The notes below the pieces were generated by a model, which ran no database searches, was not told where the DNA came from, and saw only the letters and a program-made list of their open reading frames with translations. From Rebecca billardiae RCC1528 (taxonomy: Eukaryota; Haptophyta): a stretch of 64,000 nucleotides of DNA. The stretch lies in NCBI GenBank assembly GCA_965240325.2, contig OZ251224.1, positions 1,798,001-1,862,000 of the forward strand, read 5' to 3'. Shown here in pieces: positions 21,701 to 30,065 of this stretch. Within the stretch, counting starts at the first letter, position 1; each line of letters starts with the position of its first letter. The position numbers and the translations under genes are program-made.

Positions 21701-24146
21701 CCGCGCCGCCGAGCCGCTCGCGCGGAGCCGACGACGGCCGTTGCTTCGCGTCGGCCGGCGCGGCGGGCGTCGCCTCCTCGTCCGTCGTCCCGCCGTCGAG
21801 CACGTACTCGTCGGCGAGCGCGCCCTCGCCGCCCGCGCCGCCCGCGCGCGAGTCCCGCGTGCCCGAGCCCGAGCCCCCCGCCGCGCCGCCCGCCGCCGAC
21901 GAGGGCGCCGCCGAGCGCGGCGTGTGCCGCTCGGAGCGCGGCGTGCGCTCGGCGGATGCGCGCGGCGTGCTCAGCCTCGCAGAGCCGGCGGACGAGCGCG
22001 GCGTGGGCTCGACGGAGGCGCCGAGCAGCGCGTTGGAGCGCGCAGAGCGCGGCGTGCCATGCGCCCACCCGCCCTCCGCGCCGCCCTCGCCGCCCACGCC
22101 GCCGCTCGGCTCATGCGCCACCAGCGCGGGCGGCGCCGCCCGTGCGCCCGACGCGCGGCGCGAGCCGACCGAGCGGCGGCGCGGCGCGCCCTCGCGCGCG
22201 CCAAACTTGATGGCGTCGTCGAGGATCGAGAGGGCGGCGGCGCACGGGCCGGCGCCGGAGAGCGTGCGCCCGGGCTGCAGGTTGGCGAGCAGCCCCGCCG
22301 CCAGCTCCGACGCGTGGAACGCCCAGTGCGGCGGCGTGCGCATCTGCTGCCTGTGCGCCTCCGCCGCCGCGGCCGCCGCCGCCGTGTGCCCGTTACCATC
22401 CGCAGCCTTGGGCGGCGCGGGCGGGCGGCCGGCCGGGCCGAGGAGCGAGCCGACGTGCAGGAGCAGCGCGAGCCACGTGATGAACTCGCCGTCGTCGTCC
22501 GGCGTGGGCAGCGCCGCGCCGCGCACCGCGTGCACCGCGGCCACGCCCCACGCGGCCACGAGCGCAGACTCGAGGAACGAAAGCGACACATGCGCAGGGC
22601 AGCGCGGCTGCAGGCGGTGCGCGAGCTCGGCGGCGGCGATGGCGGCGGGGTGCGTGCGCAGCATGGCGGCGAGGGTGGCGAGCAGCTCGGGCGGCACCGC
22701 GCGCGCGAGCTGCGACCCCGCCGCGCCGGGCAGCCGGCAGAAGCGCACCACCCAGCCGAGGGCCGACACGGCGGACGCGCGCACCGCCTCGCCGCACCGC
22801 GCGTCGCTCGCGACGTCCGCGAGCACCGCGCAGCCGCCGTGCGAGACGAACTCGACGCACGCGCTGGGCGAGTGGCGCAGTGAGACGCTGAGCGCGGCCA
22901 CCGCGCACCGCCGCACGTCCACCTCGCGCAGCCGCAGCAGCTCCGCCAGCCGGCCGTCGCCGTCCACCCGGTAATGCTCGGCAAGCGCCTCCGAGTTGTT
23001 CAGCAGCATGCCGAGCAGCAGCAGCATCTCGTCAAGCTCCTCCGCGCCGACGGGCTGGTCGTCGACGGGCGCGCCGGACTGGTCGACGAGCTCGGTCGGC
23101 TCCGCCGACTCGAACGACGCCTCGCGCTCCTTCACCGCCAGCGCCGCCTCCATCGGCGACGACGGCGTCCGCAGCTCGGCGGCCGCCTCCAGCGCCTCCT
23201 GCAGCGCGCCGCCGGCGTCCGACGCGTGCCGCTCGCGCGCCCAGTACTCGGCGAAGACGCCGTGGAGGATGAGGACGAGCTCGGCGCACGGGAGCGCGCC
23301 CGTGCTGTCCCCGCTCACCGCCATCTCCACCTCGGCGAACTGCGCGAGCGCCGACGCGCACGCGAGGCGCAGCTTGCGGCTGTACGGCGCGCTCACGCCG
23401 CCGAGCAGCAGCGGGATGAGAGGCTCGAGCGCCGGGTGGTTGTCCACGCGGCACGCGAGCTCCCACGCGCCGTGCGCCGCGAGCTCGGCCTTCTCGCCGC
23501 CGGCGAGCAGCCCCGACCGGATCTTCGTCACGAGCGCGCGCCGCGTGTCGTCCCTGCGCTCCTCGAGCAGCTCCTCGTAGTCGTCGAGCCGCGCGAGCAG
23601 CTTGGCGGTCGAGTCGATGCGGCGCGCGCCAAACGACTCGTGGTCGCGGAGCTCGGCGAGGCGGGGCTCGTCGTTGACGCCGCGCCACTTGAGCGCCTCC
23701 TTCACCCGCTCGCACACGCGCGCGTACAGGTCGGCCGACCGCCTGTCCGTCCGGTTGAAGAAGACGCGCTTGCCCGGCTGATCCGAGTGCTCCTCCGCCG
23801 GCTGCAGGACCTCGAGCGTGAAGGCGCCCTCGAACTCCTTGTCGCGCGCGACGACGTTGCGGCCCATCGTCATGCGGTGCGCCGCGTGCCTCGCCGTGCC
23901 CCAGTCGCGCAGCTTCGGCGTGAGTGCGCGCTGCAGCGGGTCGGTGCCGCGCCGCAGCGCGGCCGAGTGCGCTCGCGCCTCGAGCGCGACGCGGCGCTGC
24001 GCAGGGCGCTTGTAGTCGCCCGTCATTGTGACGACGGCGGACGCGAGCGCGAGCGACGCCTTGAGCGAGCGCTCCTTGTCCTTCTTCTCGCCGCGCCGGT
24101 GGCCCGAGGCCCCGCCGCCCTGCCGCAGCGCGCGGATCGCCTCCAT
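15750..24146 (-). CDS. Giant ARM-repeat and EF-hand protein (about 2,690 aa), function unknown
   Basis: A single open frame from ATG 24146 with two probable in-frame introns (16746-16901 and 16374-16535); removing them gives 2,692 aa. Residues about 60-800 and 950-1500 contain helical repeat stretches of armadillo/HEAT type (for example RCAVAALSVSLRHSPSACVE; YSRKLRLACASALAQFAEVE). They are separated by long Ala/Gly/Pro/Ser-rich linkers with SAR(P/S)TPR-like repeats. A conserved-looking C-terminal module has WYGTLAEEPLQLVAMPFRPP, a segment with acidic and aromatic residues (SIFTYYCASGDYYDNFCLGM), and finally a canonical EF-hand loop, DRDGDGKISTKDW, near the C-terminus. Calcium binding by that loop is expected. 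Large ARM proteins of this style are common among algal cytoskeletal and ciliary proteins, but I have no direct evidence of location. MMKRQMKKT upstream at 24251 is an unlikely start. Confidence 0.75.
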   Translation of the reverse strand: MEAIRALRQGGGASGHRRGEKKDKERSLKASLALASAVVTMTGDYKRPAQRRVALEARAHSAALRRGTDPLQRALTPKLRDWGTARHAAHRMTMGRNVVARDKEFEGAFTLEVLQPAEEHSDQPGKRVFFNRTDRRSADLYARVCERVKEALKWRGVNDEPRLAELRDHESFGARRIDSTAKLLARLDDYEELLEERRDDTRRALVTKIRSGLLAGGEKAELAAHGAWELACRVDNHPALEPLIPLLLGGVSAPYSRKLRLACASALAQFAEVEMAVSGDSTGALPCAELVLILHGVFAEYWARERHASDAGGALQEALEAAAELRTPSSPMEAALAVKEREASFESAEPTELVDQSGAPVDDQPVGAEELDEMLLLLGMLLNNSEALAEHYRVDGDGRLAELLRLREVDVRRCAVAALSVSLRHSPSACVEFVSHGGCAVLADVASDARCGEAVRASAVSALGWVVRFCRLPGAAGSQLARAVPPELLATLAAMLRTHPAAIAAAELAHRLQPRCPAHVSLSFLESALVAAWGVAAVHAVRGAALPTPDDDGEFITWLALLLHVGSLLGPAGRPPAPPKAADGNGHTAAAAAAAEAHRQQMRTPPHWAFHASELAAGLLANLQPGRTLSGAGPCAAALSILDDAIKFGAREGAPRRRSVGSRRASGARAAPPALVAHEPSGGVGGEGGAEGGWAHGTPRSARSNALLGASVEPTPRSSAGSARLSTPRASAERTPRSERHTPRSAAPSSAAGGAAGGSGSGTRDSRAGGAGGEGALADEYVLDGGTTDEEATPAAPADAKQRPSSAPRERLGGAALDLDEHWMRLCDGCAAILAQWVQTAWVQASLVPLRGAETIARALRLIAAAVGERERGAGAPPRPPAPRSPESMLYRNLSAALMHMIARPAVEQRPHAEPHADALARAAQHAAELADAAPASAAASVAGAPAQGDGADADADADADADAGAPLADGGAPASEAATPSEAAEPGGAWFRPIEMTDEIVRTLGLLLDPTDSACVHGACAVWAYARTDEAAAQAVRCGLVPLLCAVLERHARQSDAAAWRTLASRWAAWALCVLVHTPVGAVALVESPTGLRLARALAVAGSGARARERQAEAAQQARRHERGARAPGSPPRPPPRTPSTPLRPPSPAADADEPALARPFKTLAAVDARVSEAMTLLCEQLCTHAQTADVVVAHGLPELLVAVGADGARTVRERGAAVRALGCLRLQRRFKGQLGDLEERALCALVADRRTPELRRHGARQLAHLALGQRRRIILRLGGTAVLLQAVRDASAEFARAAADAAERDAAAAAAAAAAAADARADADERGEGGGASGPPAGADAASAAAAAAGARADGLADQTSGEWRPSGFESLTISDGEGGASLLQRPASASGGGGGGGGMHSATSADGGGARPHAAEARAHLRALLAEALSALINLSAEAENQRWLARHGLWTLVALLDRPPPGAGEASGLAAKVLSHLASNAENRVTMYRAELRLKTRRWAEDAQLHAAPLRSQEELLGALGEQGAADADADAAEAAEAAAVAATALDARAAAAGGFSAPTKSEFAGWLHVLEQQRSSLPAGLGSKRGSRPRAPTVTRARDAGPTLSEFLCTSFESMWLEWHAAAIGAGEGAAAAAAGGAWASLPPWLDEADPGPDGEAAVLAASMRSARTEPTPARGARGEGGGGGAAPPPVARAATSASRGLRASRPATASRARHAAASPHAAAHSALVSALASTGAPHARPASAAGSRARSRPMSAAARSAPGALGASRAWSLGAPRRTFHKSPASPRGVGLVALPPSQSAHAQRLGVPRERWFPPVTSIALEEKAAEGEAEEEAPASPAAPGGPKPAAAAVAAPAAGRPESPKKVDRPPAPAREAAAPASGSRGGARAERPGSAAPAELSRTPSKSAPRANSESAPHARAAAGADDDSDSAASAGERAPSPTGAAPPGSPPAGVRQYDVVLTLDARTHRRPVWRFARTERLLPSTDSLGADSELSEAEMMAAAMARVTVDPPETAGDPRFSMASWKANPEARYWLPPRTASARPAPRPATADADGRERARRASAGGAHDDGQSAFGQFELPNGELIRCYHAGVKRHWIDAPAEPSALAPTTLRAIGELALPSPPHAPRPSARTRPGLRAHVFVNAPIPDRHTLPVPHPDVWYGTLAEEPLQLVAMPFRPPPRERDVSIEIISEPRAAWEIDLSIYAPRKPACDARAYYTTDRVLKRGFALDWERCNSARFQRLISLEDDDGQSGLVDELEEVREVLEANCALLYSIFTYYCASGDYYDNFCLGMNEFTAFCEECRLPDQASKTCRQSDLDTIFIAACPKDDEGAAKLGFDRALLRYQWLQVVVRIAIAKYVKSKKMGDVSNALEALIDQDILPNVSDFACHDHDIFRREQLYCEETELVRRPRARRARARARGAGPAGRRRTRAGARRALEAARRRPRRAAPAPRLARAQTILKYEKSLREIYRVYSGKDTDGGMSAKGAYMSLSEWIRLMKDADFIDGAFTKRESYLCFHWSVCFVADEVRACAGGAGASSLASAARCRRQPSPSPPVPGCARRSLTVWRRRARARALAARTQVARRIKLVHMTFVDFLEALGRVAVFKPLPTKEMFAEMSSETGVEVKNCAKFFDTLWQSGGEHAFSKFNEENERDWMLDETRDGRPLAESIEMVIQLLIGRIDRDGDGKISTKDWRFKKSIHGGPITSTKVGAEKLKRRPSGGGGGGGGTPKGSSTRVSIGGGEAVPVGIDGIDKPPSPKPNLKPRGLRTSGASATGASARGAHYTQE
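16374..16535 (-). other. Probable in-frame intron, 162 bp
   Basis: On the minus strand FVADEV reads into GTGCGCGCGTGCG at 16535 and out of CACGCAG at 16374, before the sensible sequence RRIKLVHMTFVDFLEALGRV. The 54 intervening codons are low-complexity Arg/Ala/Pro. The length is divisible by three and there is no stop, so the ORF appears unbroken. Confidence 0.7.
16746..16901 (-). other. Probable in-frame intron, 156 bp
   Basis: On the minus strand the exon ends ETEL at 16902. The intron begins GTGCGCCGCCCGC (16901) and ends GCGCAG (16746). The next exon begins TILKYEKSLREIYRVY. The 52 intervening codons are almost pure Arg/Ala/Gly/Pro. The length is divisible by three with no stop. Confidence 0.72.
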
Positions 24147-24372
24147 GAGGCGGGGGCAGCGCGCGCACGGCGGCCACTGCAGTGGCAGCGAAAAACGATA
24201 CTGATGTACTTCGACGGCGATTGTCGTTTTCTTCATTTGTCGTTTCATCATCTACTGTGCCGCTTGAACAAGTGCTCCTACCCTCGAACTGATGAAACGA
24301 CATCCGGCGGGGGTCCGGTCTGCCTCGGCCTGTGTCGGGCCGCGCCCCGGCGGGACGGTGGCGGAGAGCACG

Positions 24373-27300
24373 CTACGTGTTGTCGTGGGCATCGTCCTCC
24401 TCGTCGTCTGTGAGCAGGCTGATCACCTCCATGCCATCGTCAGCGACACCTCGCGGCGGTCTCGAAGGAGCCTGCACCGCCGGGACGGCGTCCCCGATTC
24501 CGCCGTCCCTCGCCAGCGGGCGGCTCGAGCTGGCAGGCGCCGGCTCGGGTTCGCGGCTCGTTGATGCCGGCTCAGTCGTGGAGCTTGCGGGTGCCAGCTC
24601 GAGCTCGGGGGTCGCGGGGGCGGTCTGGGGCTCGGGGTACGTGAGCATGGCCTGCGTGGGCTGGCAGCGGCAGCTTGCGCAGCAGCAGAGCCCGCAGCGC
24701 GTCAGATCGACGTCGGCCGGGCGCGTGAGCTCGCTGCCAGCCGGGATGTCGACACACGCCACGAGCACCGGGATGCGCGCTTCGCCGTCGGCGTCGATCC
24801 GCGCCATGATCACCTCGAGGTTGGGCGTCGTCGTCACCCCCTCCGCAGACGCTGACACCAGGGCGCCCACGTTGCCGGCGCACGTGCCGTCGAGCGCCCA
24901 GCCCGCGCCATCGGGCCCGTGCGCGCGCAGCATCGCTCCGCCCCACGCGCTGCTGTCAGCTCGGCGCGCCGTCTTCCTGCGCTCGGCCTCGGCCAGCGAG
25001 ATCAGCTCGCCCGCGAAGCAGCACACCGCCGTGCCGCGCGGGATCATGGCAATGGTGCGCACGCCATGCGGGTCGGCCGCGCTGCCAGTGGCCCCAGGCT
25101 GTCTCTCCCTCTCAAACACAGAGAGCCCAGGCACACGGCACGACAGGCCGCCACGCGCCGCCATCGCGCCGCGCTCGCACCCGCTGGACTCCGCGCGGTC
25201 AGCGAGCAAGTCCTGCGCGCGGGCGCACGCGTCCGCGTCGGGCCCCGCCAGCACTTGCGCGCCGCCGATGAGCGGCTGCCGGATGTACGCGAACGAGAGC
25301 AGCGCACGCCGGAGCGCGCTGCCTGTCGCGCAGGCCACGCCGGCTGGCACCACCCTCGGCTTGTCGAGGCCGCCCGACAGATCGGCGCGGAGGGTGCGGA
25401 GGAGAGCGTCGTTGTCGTGGGCGGGGAGGGGTACGGCATGCGCGCTCGCGAATGAGCCGAGCGCGCGCGCGCACGCGGCGAGGCCCGCACAGCGCTGCGC
25501 GTCGCCCGCGCCGTTGGCCCGCGCCGCCTCAAGCGCCGCAATCAGCCAGTCCTCTCGCTTTGCAGCCGACAGCGCGCCCGCCGCGACGGTGGCGGCCCGT
25601 GCGCACCGGCCGTACAGCGCGCTGAGGCGCTCCGCGTCGAGGCGTGGGCCCGGCAGGTCGTGCGCCACGCCCGCCGCGCCGGGCGACGAGCCCAAAGGCT
25701 CGTGCCACAGCAGCAGCTGCAGCAGCGCGTGCGGCGCGGCGTGGTCGATCGCCCACTCGAGCATGTCGGGCCAGCCCTGAGCCCAGAGCACGAGGCGCAC
25801 GCTTGGCGCTGCGGTCGCGGGCGCGGAGGTGTTGGCCCGCCGAGCGGGCAGCAGCGGCTTGGCGCACTCCAGCTCGCGCAGCAGCAGCTCGAGTGCTCGC
25901 GCGTCATCACGCTCGATCGCCGCGTGCAGAGGCGTCGGCGACGTTGGGTCACCTGCGCCTGCATCCGCGCCCCCGCCAGCGCTCGCGCTTGAGCCCGCGC
26001 CCGGGTCAACACCCGCGCCTGCGCCCGCACCCGCGCCCGCGCCAGCGCCCGCGCCCGCGCCCGCAGAGACACTCGCTGGCCACAGCGGGCTCGCGCCTTG
26101 CTTCAGCAGCTGCGCCATTGTGGCGTGGTCGCCTTCGCGCACGGCGGACAGCAGCCGCGCGCCGGGGCTCTCCGAGCCGTGCGCCGGGCAGTAGTGCTCG
26201 AACCGCTGCTCACCGCCATCGGCCTCCGCCACGAGTCTGCTGAGCTCGAGCCGCAGCCGCGCGCACGGCACGTGCACGCGCTCGGAGCACGCGCTCGCGT
26301 GGCACGGCACAGTCGCGCCGCGCGCCTCGCCGCACACGGCGCACGGCTGCGCAAAGGAGCCCTCTCTTAGCACACGAGCCACGCCAGTGACGCGCGTCGC
26401 CTCGCCCTCGCCCTCGCCCTTGAGGGCCGTCAACGACCGCCACGCGAGGGCGCACATGGCGTGCACATATCTCTCGCGGTGCTCGTGCGACGCGCCCGAG
26501 CGTGAGGGCAACCGTCGCTCCGCCTTGTGCACGCGCCAGAGCACGCCGCCCGGCTCGGGGCAGAGCTCGCACCAGCGCGTCGTGCGGACCGTCGAGAGGA
26601 TCGCCTCGCGCTGGGAAGCGCTCAGTCGTTCGGGCCGCGCTGCCGTGTGGCCTGCACGCGTCGCATCGCCGCAGTTCGCTTCGACGGCGCAGCGAGCGCA
26701 GAGCCAGTCCTCAGAGGCGCTGACCTCGTTCGGCGACAAGCCATAGCACGTCCTGCGCACGCCGACGAAGCAGCCGTCGCAGATGACGATGGGGTCGTCG
26801 TCTGATGTGTCGGGTGCGAGGCAGGCCCCACAGCCCTGCCAGTCCTTGGGCAGGCCCGGCTGCCAATGCCAGCACGCAAGGCGCCGGTGGCTCGGGTTGG
26901 GGCTCGGGGGCATTATTGGCCCCTGCGGCGTGCGCGGCTGCGGCGCCGCAGGCGAGCGGTCGCGGCTGCGGCCACTGTCAGCCGATCGGCGCACGGCAGG
27001 CGCTCGTTTGCGTCCGCGGCGACTGCGCGCTCTGTCCGCGGGCGCGTCTTCTCCTCCGCTGTCGCCTGCTCCGATGTCTGCCGCCTGCCCTCCCTCGGGC
27101 TGGGCCGGGTGGCTGAGGCGGCGCACGGCGGCTCGGCCGGGTGCCTCGCCTCCGGTCTTGCCCGGGTCAGCACCACCCGCTTCGCGATCGTATAAGCGCG
27201 CGCATATGAAGCACCACTGAAAATCTGTGCCCTGCATCGTCAGGGACGAATGCTCGAGCCGCCTGCACCGATCACAGTGCACGCTCGATGTGCACCCAAC

Positions 27301-27777
27301 GCGGCCGGCGTAGGAGGTAGAGGCTGTCCGCTCCATGATGTGGTCTCCGCCCTTCGCGGGGAGGCGGATGCGGACGCGCGGGATAGAAGGCGCGCCGCCG
27401 TCGCCCGCAGCAGGCACCGCCTCGTCATCCGTAAGCGCAGGTCCTGCCGGCGGCATCTCAGAGTCTGCTGGTGGCTGTGTGCGCGGGGCTGGAGCCCGTT
27501 GCGCCGGTGCGGGGGGCGAGGTGGTCGGCTCATCTCGGTGCCGCTTTTTCAAAGGCACCATGCGCACATTCGGCCCGCTCGCTGTGACAGCCTCACCCGC
27601 CTCACCCGACGCGCACGGCTCGCACGTGGGCGCGACCGCGTTTGGCTCCGTTGCTCTTGGTGCCTGGGCTGCGGCAGGGGCCGTGCATGGCTGCCGCGAC
27701 CAACCACCAGAGTCTGCTGGTGCGTTGAGCTGTACGCCGTTGGCATCGAGGAGCGTCCTTGCATCGCCGCTGCTCAT
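24373..27777 (-). CDS. PHD / extended PHD / ankyrin / SET-like chromatin protein
   Basis: 1,134 residues, nuclear chromatin protein by architecture. In order: a CxxC...CxxC zinc cluster (about 180-212); a PHD finger (about 316-365; CGACLAPDTSDDDPIVICDGC through WLCARC); an extended PHD module (about 395-545, starting RWCELCPEPGGVLWRVH, with YVHAMCALAW, CAVCGE and VHVPCARL); ankyrin-like helices (about 550-700) interrupted by an Ala-Gly dipeptide run; a SET-like domain (about 895-1015: GVRTIAMIPRGTAVCCFAGE, later IPVLVACVDIPAGSEL); a Cys-rich post-SET-like knot (CGLCCCASCRC, about 1023-1034); and an acidic tail with a SUMO-interaction-like motif, VISLLTDDEEDD. The NHSC motif that SET methyltransferases use for SAM binding and the knot is replaced by NVGALVSAS, so catalysis is doubtful. 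No intron is needed. The start is the first ATG. Confidence 0.78.
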   Translation of the reverse strand: MSSGDARTLLDANGVQLNAPADSGGWSRQPCTAPAAAQAPRATEPNAVAPTCEPCASGEAGEAVTASGPNVRMVPLKKRHRDEPTTSPPAPAQRAPAPRTQPPADSEMPPAGPALTDDEAVPAAGDGGAPSIPRVRIRLPAKGGDHIMERTASTSYAGRVGCTSSVHCDRCRRLEHSSLTMQGTDFQWCFICARLYDREAGGADPGKTGGEAPGRAAVRRLSHPAQPEGGQAADIGAGDSGGEDAPADRARSRRGRKRAPAVRRSADSGRSRDRSPAAPQPRTPQGPIMPPSPNPSHRRLACWHWQPGLPKDWQGCGACLAPDTSDDDPIVICDGCFVGVRRTCYGLSPNEVSASEDWLCARCAVEANCGDATRAGHTAARPERLSASQREAILSTVRTTRWCELCPEPGGVLWRVHKAERRLPSRSGASHEHRERYVHAMCALAWRSLTALKGEGEGEATRVTGVARVLREGSFAQPCAVCGEARGATVPCHASACSERVHVPCARLRLELSRLVAEADGGEQRFEHYCPAHGSESPGARLLSAVREGDHATMAQLLKQGASPLWPASVSAGAGAGAGAGAGAGAGAGVDPGAGSSASAGGGADAGAGDPTSPTPLHAAIERDDARALELLLRELECAKPLLPARRANTSAPATAAPSVRLVLWAQGWPDMLEWAIDHAAPHALLQLLLWHEPLGSSPGAAGVAHDLPGPRLDAERLSALYGRCARAATVAAGALSAAKREDWLIAALEAARANGAGDAQRCAGLAACARALGSFASAHAVPLPAHDNDALLRTLRADLSGGLDKPRVVPAGVACATGSALRRALLSFAYIRQPLIGGAQVLAGPDADACARAQDLLADRAESSGCERGAMAARGGLSCRVPGLSVFERERQPGATGSAADPHGVRTIAMIPRGTAVCCFAGELISLAEAERRKTARRADSSAWGGAMLRAHGPDGAGWALDGTCAGNVGALVSASAEGVTTTPNLEVIMARIDADGEARIPVLVACVDIPAGSELTRPADVDLTRCGLCCCASCRCQPTQAMLTYPEPQTAPATPELELAPASSTTEPASTSREPEPAPASSSRPLARDGGIGDAVPAVQAPSRPPRGVADDGMEVISLLTDDEEDDAHDNT

Positions 27778-28148
27778 GGTTGTGCGAGTGAGTGGTCGTT
27801 CGTGTCTCGCGAGGGAGGGTGCGGCGAAGGTGACGAGCGGCCTCGGTGGACGACTTGACTGGACGCAGCAAACAAACCCACAGCATCGGGCGAATCGCCG
27901 TTCTTCGTCCAGAACAAGCGGCGAGCTGCAACCTCATTGGTCCAGAGGACGGGAGGACATCCGCAAGGCGCGATCGAGGACAGAGCAAGTCCGGCTTTTG
28001 TGCCTTTGTCGCTGAGACGCTGACTCGCTGAGCCGCCCGGACGACAGCGCAAGCCTCTCGCAAAGTCGCTCCCCGGATCGAGAGCCATTCTTCCCGCATG
28101 TTTTTTTCACAAAATGAGCTGTGCTTAGCATAGTAGTAGGGCCAATTC
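27778..28148. other. Intergenic region upstream of the PHD/SET gene
   Basis: Contains the presumed promoter of the minus-strand PHD/SET gene. I see no distinct motif. Confidence 0.4.
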
Positions 28149-28222
28149 TATGACCGCGTTCCGCGGTCCTTTTCCGTAGAACCAACGCAGTTGGGGGCCC
28201 GCGGCGCAGTGGTTGAGAATGA

Positions 28223-28360
28223 GACTGACGAGTCAGTCAGTCCCGGAGTCAGAAAGACAGTTCAGCCACTCTGAGAGGGAGAGTCAGACCCGAGGTCTAC
28301 CGAGTCTCGGACTCGGCGCGAGTATGCCGGGGCGCGCACGGCCAAGGGTGGCATGGGACA
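28223..28360 (+). repeat. Dispersed repeat shared with 52862-52983
   Basis: CAGAAAGACAGTTCAGCCAC and the downstream GGCCAAGGGTGGCATGGGAC recur inverted at 52862-52983 with only a few differences over about 120 bp. Confidence 0.88.
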
Positions 28361-28927
28361 CCAGCGGACGGGCCGCGCGGGGAAGCGGGGCGGCGCGCTC
28401 GCAGGGCGAGAGGCGCGGACGGGCCGCGCGGGGAAGCGGGGCGGCGGCGCGCGCAGGGCGAGAGGGCGAGAGGCGCCGCGCGGCGCCGGGCCGGCGCGTG
28501 CGCGCGTGCGGGCGCACCTGCTTCAGCTTGCAAGGTGCTCGCGCTGCGCCATGCGCTCGACGAAGGGCCGCTGGTCGCGAGCCGGCGCGTGCGCGCGAGC
28601 GGGCGCACCTGCTTGAGGTACTCGCCCTGCGCCATGCGCTCGACGACGGGCCGCTGGTCGCTCAGCCGGCACGCCTCGTGCCGGCAGAGCGAGAGCGCGC
28701 GCCACTGCAGACTGCTGGCCCGCCGGCCTGCCGGCTGCGCAGCCGCGCACCGAGACCGACCGAGCGGAGCTCGGGGCGGTGGAACGAGGCGAGCGGCGCG
28801 TCGCGCCTGCCGCCGCGCGTACGCGCGCCTGCTCCACCGCGCCGCCGTGCTCGCCCGCCGCCTCCTCCGCCGCGTCGGCCTCGAAGACGGCGGCTGCCAG
28901 CGGCAGGCTGAGCTGCGCGCGGCTCAC

Positions 28928-29269
28928 TCACACTGTCTGTGAGTCCTCACGCTGCTGCCGGACCTCCGCGCCGCCGTCGACCGAGTTGAGGAGCTCGCGC
29001 TCGGCGTCGAGGCGCGAGCTCGCGTGCTCGAGCTCGCCCTTCAGCCGCGCGAGCTCCGGGCGCATCCGGCTCATCAGCTCTGCCGCGCCGCTCGCTCGGC
29101 GGCGGCGGGCGGCGCGCTCTGCTCCGGTCGGCGAGCGACGAGCTCGCGTGCTCCGGACTCGGCTCGCCCTTGCGCGCTGCTCCTCGAGTGACGAACGCGC
29201 CCGCGGGCAGGTTGTTGCCCGTCGCCCCCGCCGCGATCTCGCCGCCCCCGCCGCGATCTCGTCGCGCAT
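28928..29269 (-). pseudogene. Coiled-coil-like gene fragment inside the repeat copy
   Basis: The minus-strand frame encodes a heptad-like stretch (about ELMSRMRPELARLKGELEH and SSRLDAERELLNS), unlike the Arg/Ala shadows nearby. Upstream on the same strand, tandem DQRP(V/F)VERMAQ peptides occur at about 28550-28660 in other frames. Frames are inconsistent and no complete gene can be drawn, so I read this as debris of a captured coiled-coil gene. Weak evidence. Confidence 0.25.
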
Positions 29270-29740
29270 GTGTCCGTGGCGCGCGCCTGCGAGGTGACAG
29301 GCGGGCCGCGAGCTCAGCCTCGGGGAGAGCGGAGCGAGAGGGCAGACGCGCGGCCTGCGAGGCGACAGGCGCGCTCGGGGAGAGCATTTTACTATTCACA
29401 TTTAGAAGTGATCAAGTTTCCCGACCCCTTGCCTTGCCGTTTTTATCGGTTGGCGGTTGGCGGCAATCTCATACTTAAAATCGCGCTCGTAACGAACCGT
29501 TACACTAATGTCACGTCCAGCTGACGTCCAGATCGCACTTTACTTAAGGGAATCAGCTGGGCGCGGTTTTTTTCGGCCTAATAGACCTCTCTATGCGATC
29601 TCAAAAACTCGAAACTCGGTCTCCGCCAGCCCTAAAAATCGCCCCCCGTCCCTTTTTTCTTGATCAAAGATCTTTTTGAAACGTGGTTCGGGCCCGCTGG
29701 TGCGGGCTCCACGCTGCGCGCTCCGCCCTGCACCGCGGGC

Positions 29741-29822
29741 CATGATTTAGTGACACAGGTAGGACGGCACAGGTCTCCTGATTCATCGGCGGCGGCAGTG
29801 CCCGATCGTCGACGATGACAGG
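29741..29822 (+). repeat. Third copy of the inverted-repeat terminus found at 53 kb
   Basis: ATGATTTAGTGACACAGGTA, then CTCCTGATTC and CAGTGCCCGATCGTCGAC, match the inverted repeats at 53138-53212 and 54670-54744. It abuts the end of the 28149-29743 element exactly. Confidence 0.85.
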
Positions 29823-30065
29823 TCCGGTCGGCGTTCGGGTGGCAGAGCACTCCGGCACCGCAATCGAAATTCGAATGCGGAATGGCTTGAGCAGCGCGGC
29901 TTTGACCCCTGGCCCTTGTCAGCCTGCGTTGAGCCTTTGATCAAATTATAATTTTGATGACGATGCCAACAATGCAGCCTTGGAAAAGATGTTATTCCTC
30001 GTCATCAGTCTTTGAGTTTGAAGCTATAGCTAGCCGAGCTGACTAACTTTAACTAGTTACAAATA
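29823..30065. other. Spacer between repeat copies
   Basis: AT-richer sequence with no gene. The part near 29835-29860 weakly resembles 53215-53240, so it may be the interior of the same inverted-repeat element. Confidence 0.35.

Larger units (their letters stand above)
28149..29743 (-). mobile_element. Diverged, inverted copy of the 1.6-kb repeat family
   Basis: Starts with the 34-bp terminus TATGACCGCGTTCCGCGGTC... (28149-28182), the exact inverse of the end of the two direct copies (31668-31701 and 33398-33431). It ends at about 29632-29743 with the inverse of their first 110 bp (GATCAAAGATCTTTTTGAAA, then GCACCGCGGGCC). Just inside, at 29550-29640, GAAACTCGGTCTC and TTTTTTTCGGCC match the direct copies with many changes. 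The length (1,595 bp) agrees with theirs (about 1,633 bp). The middle (28360-29300) is unlike the direct copies. It has small tandem duplications and a minus-strand coiled-coil-like reading frame, possibly a captured gene fragment. Confidence 0.7.
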
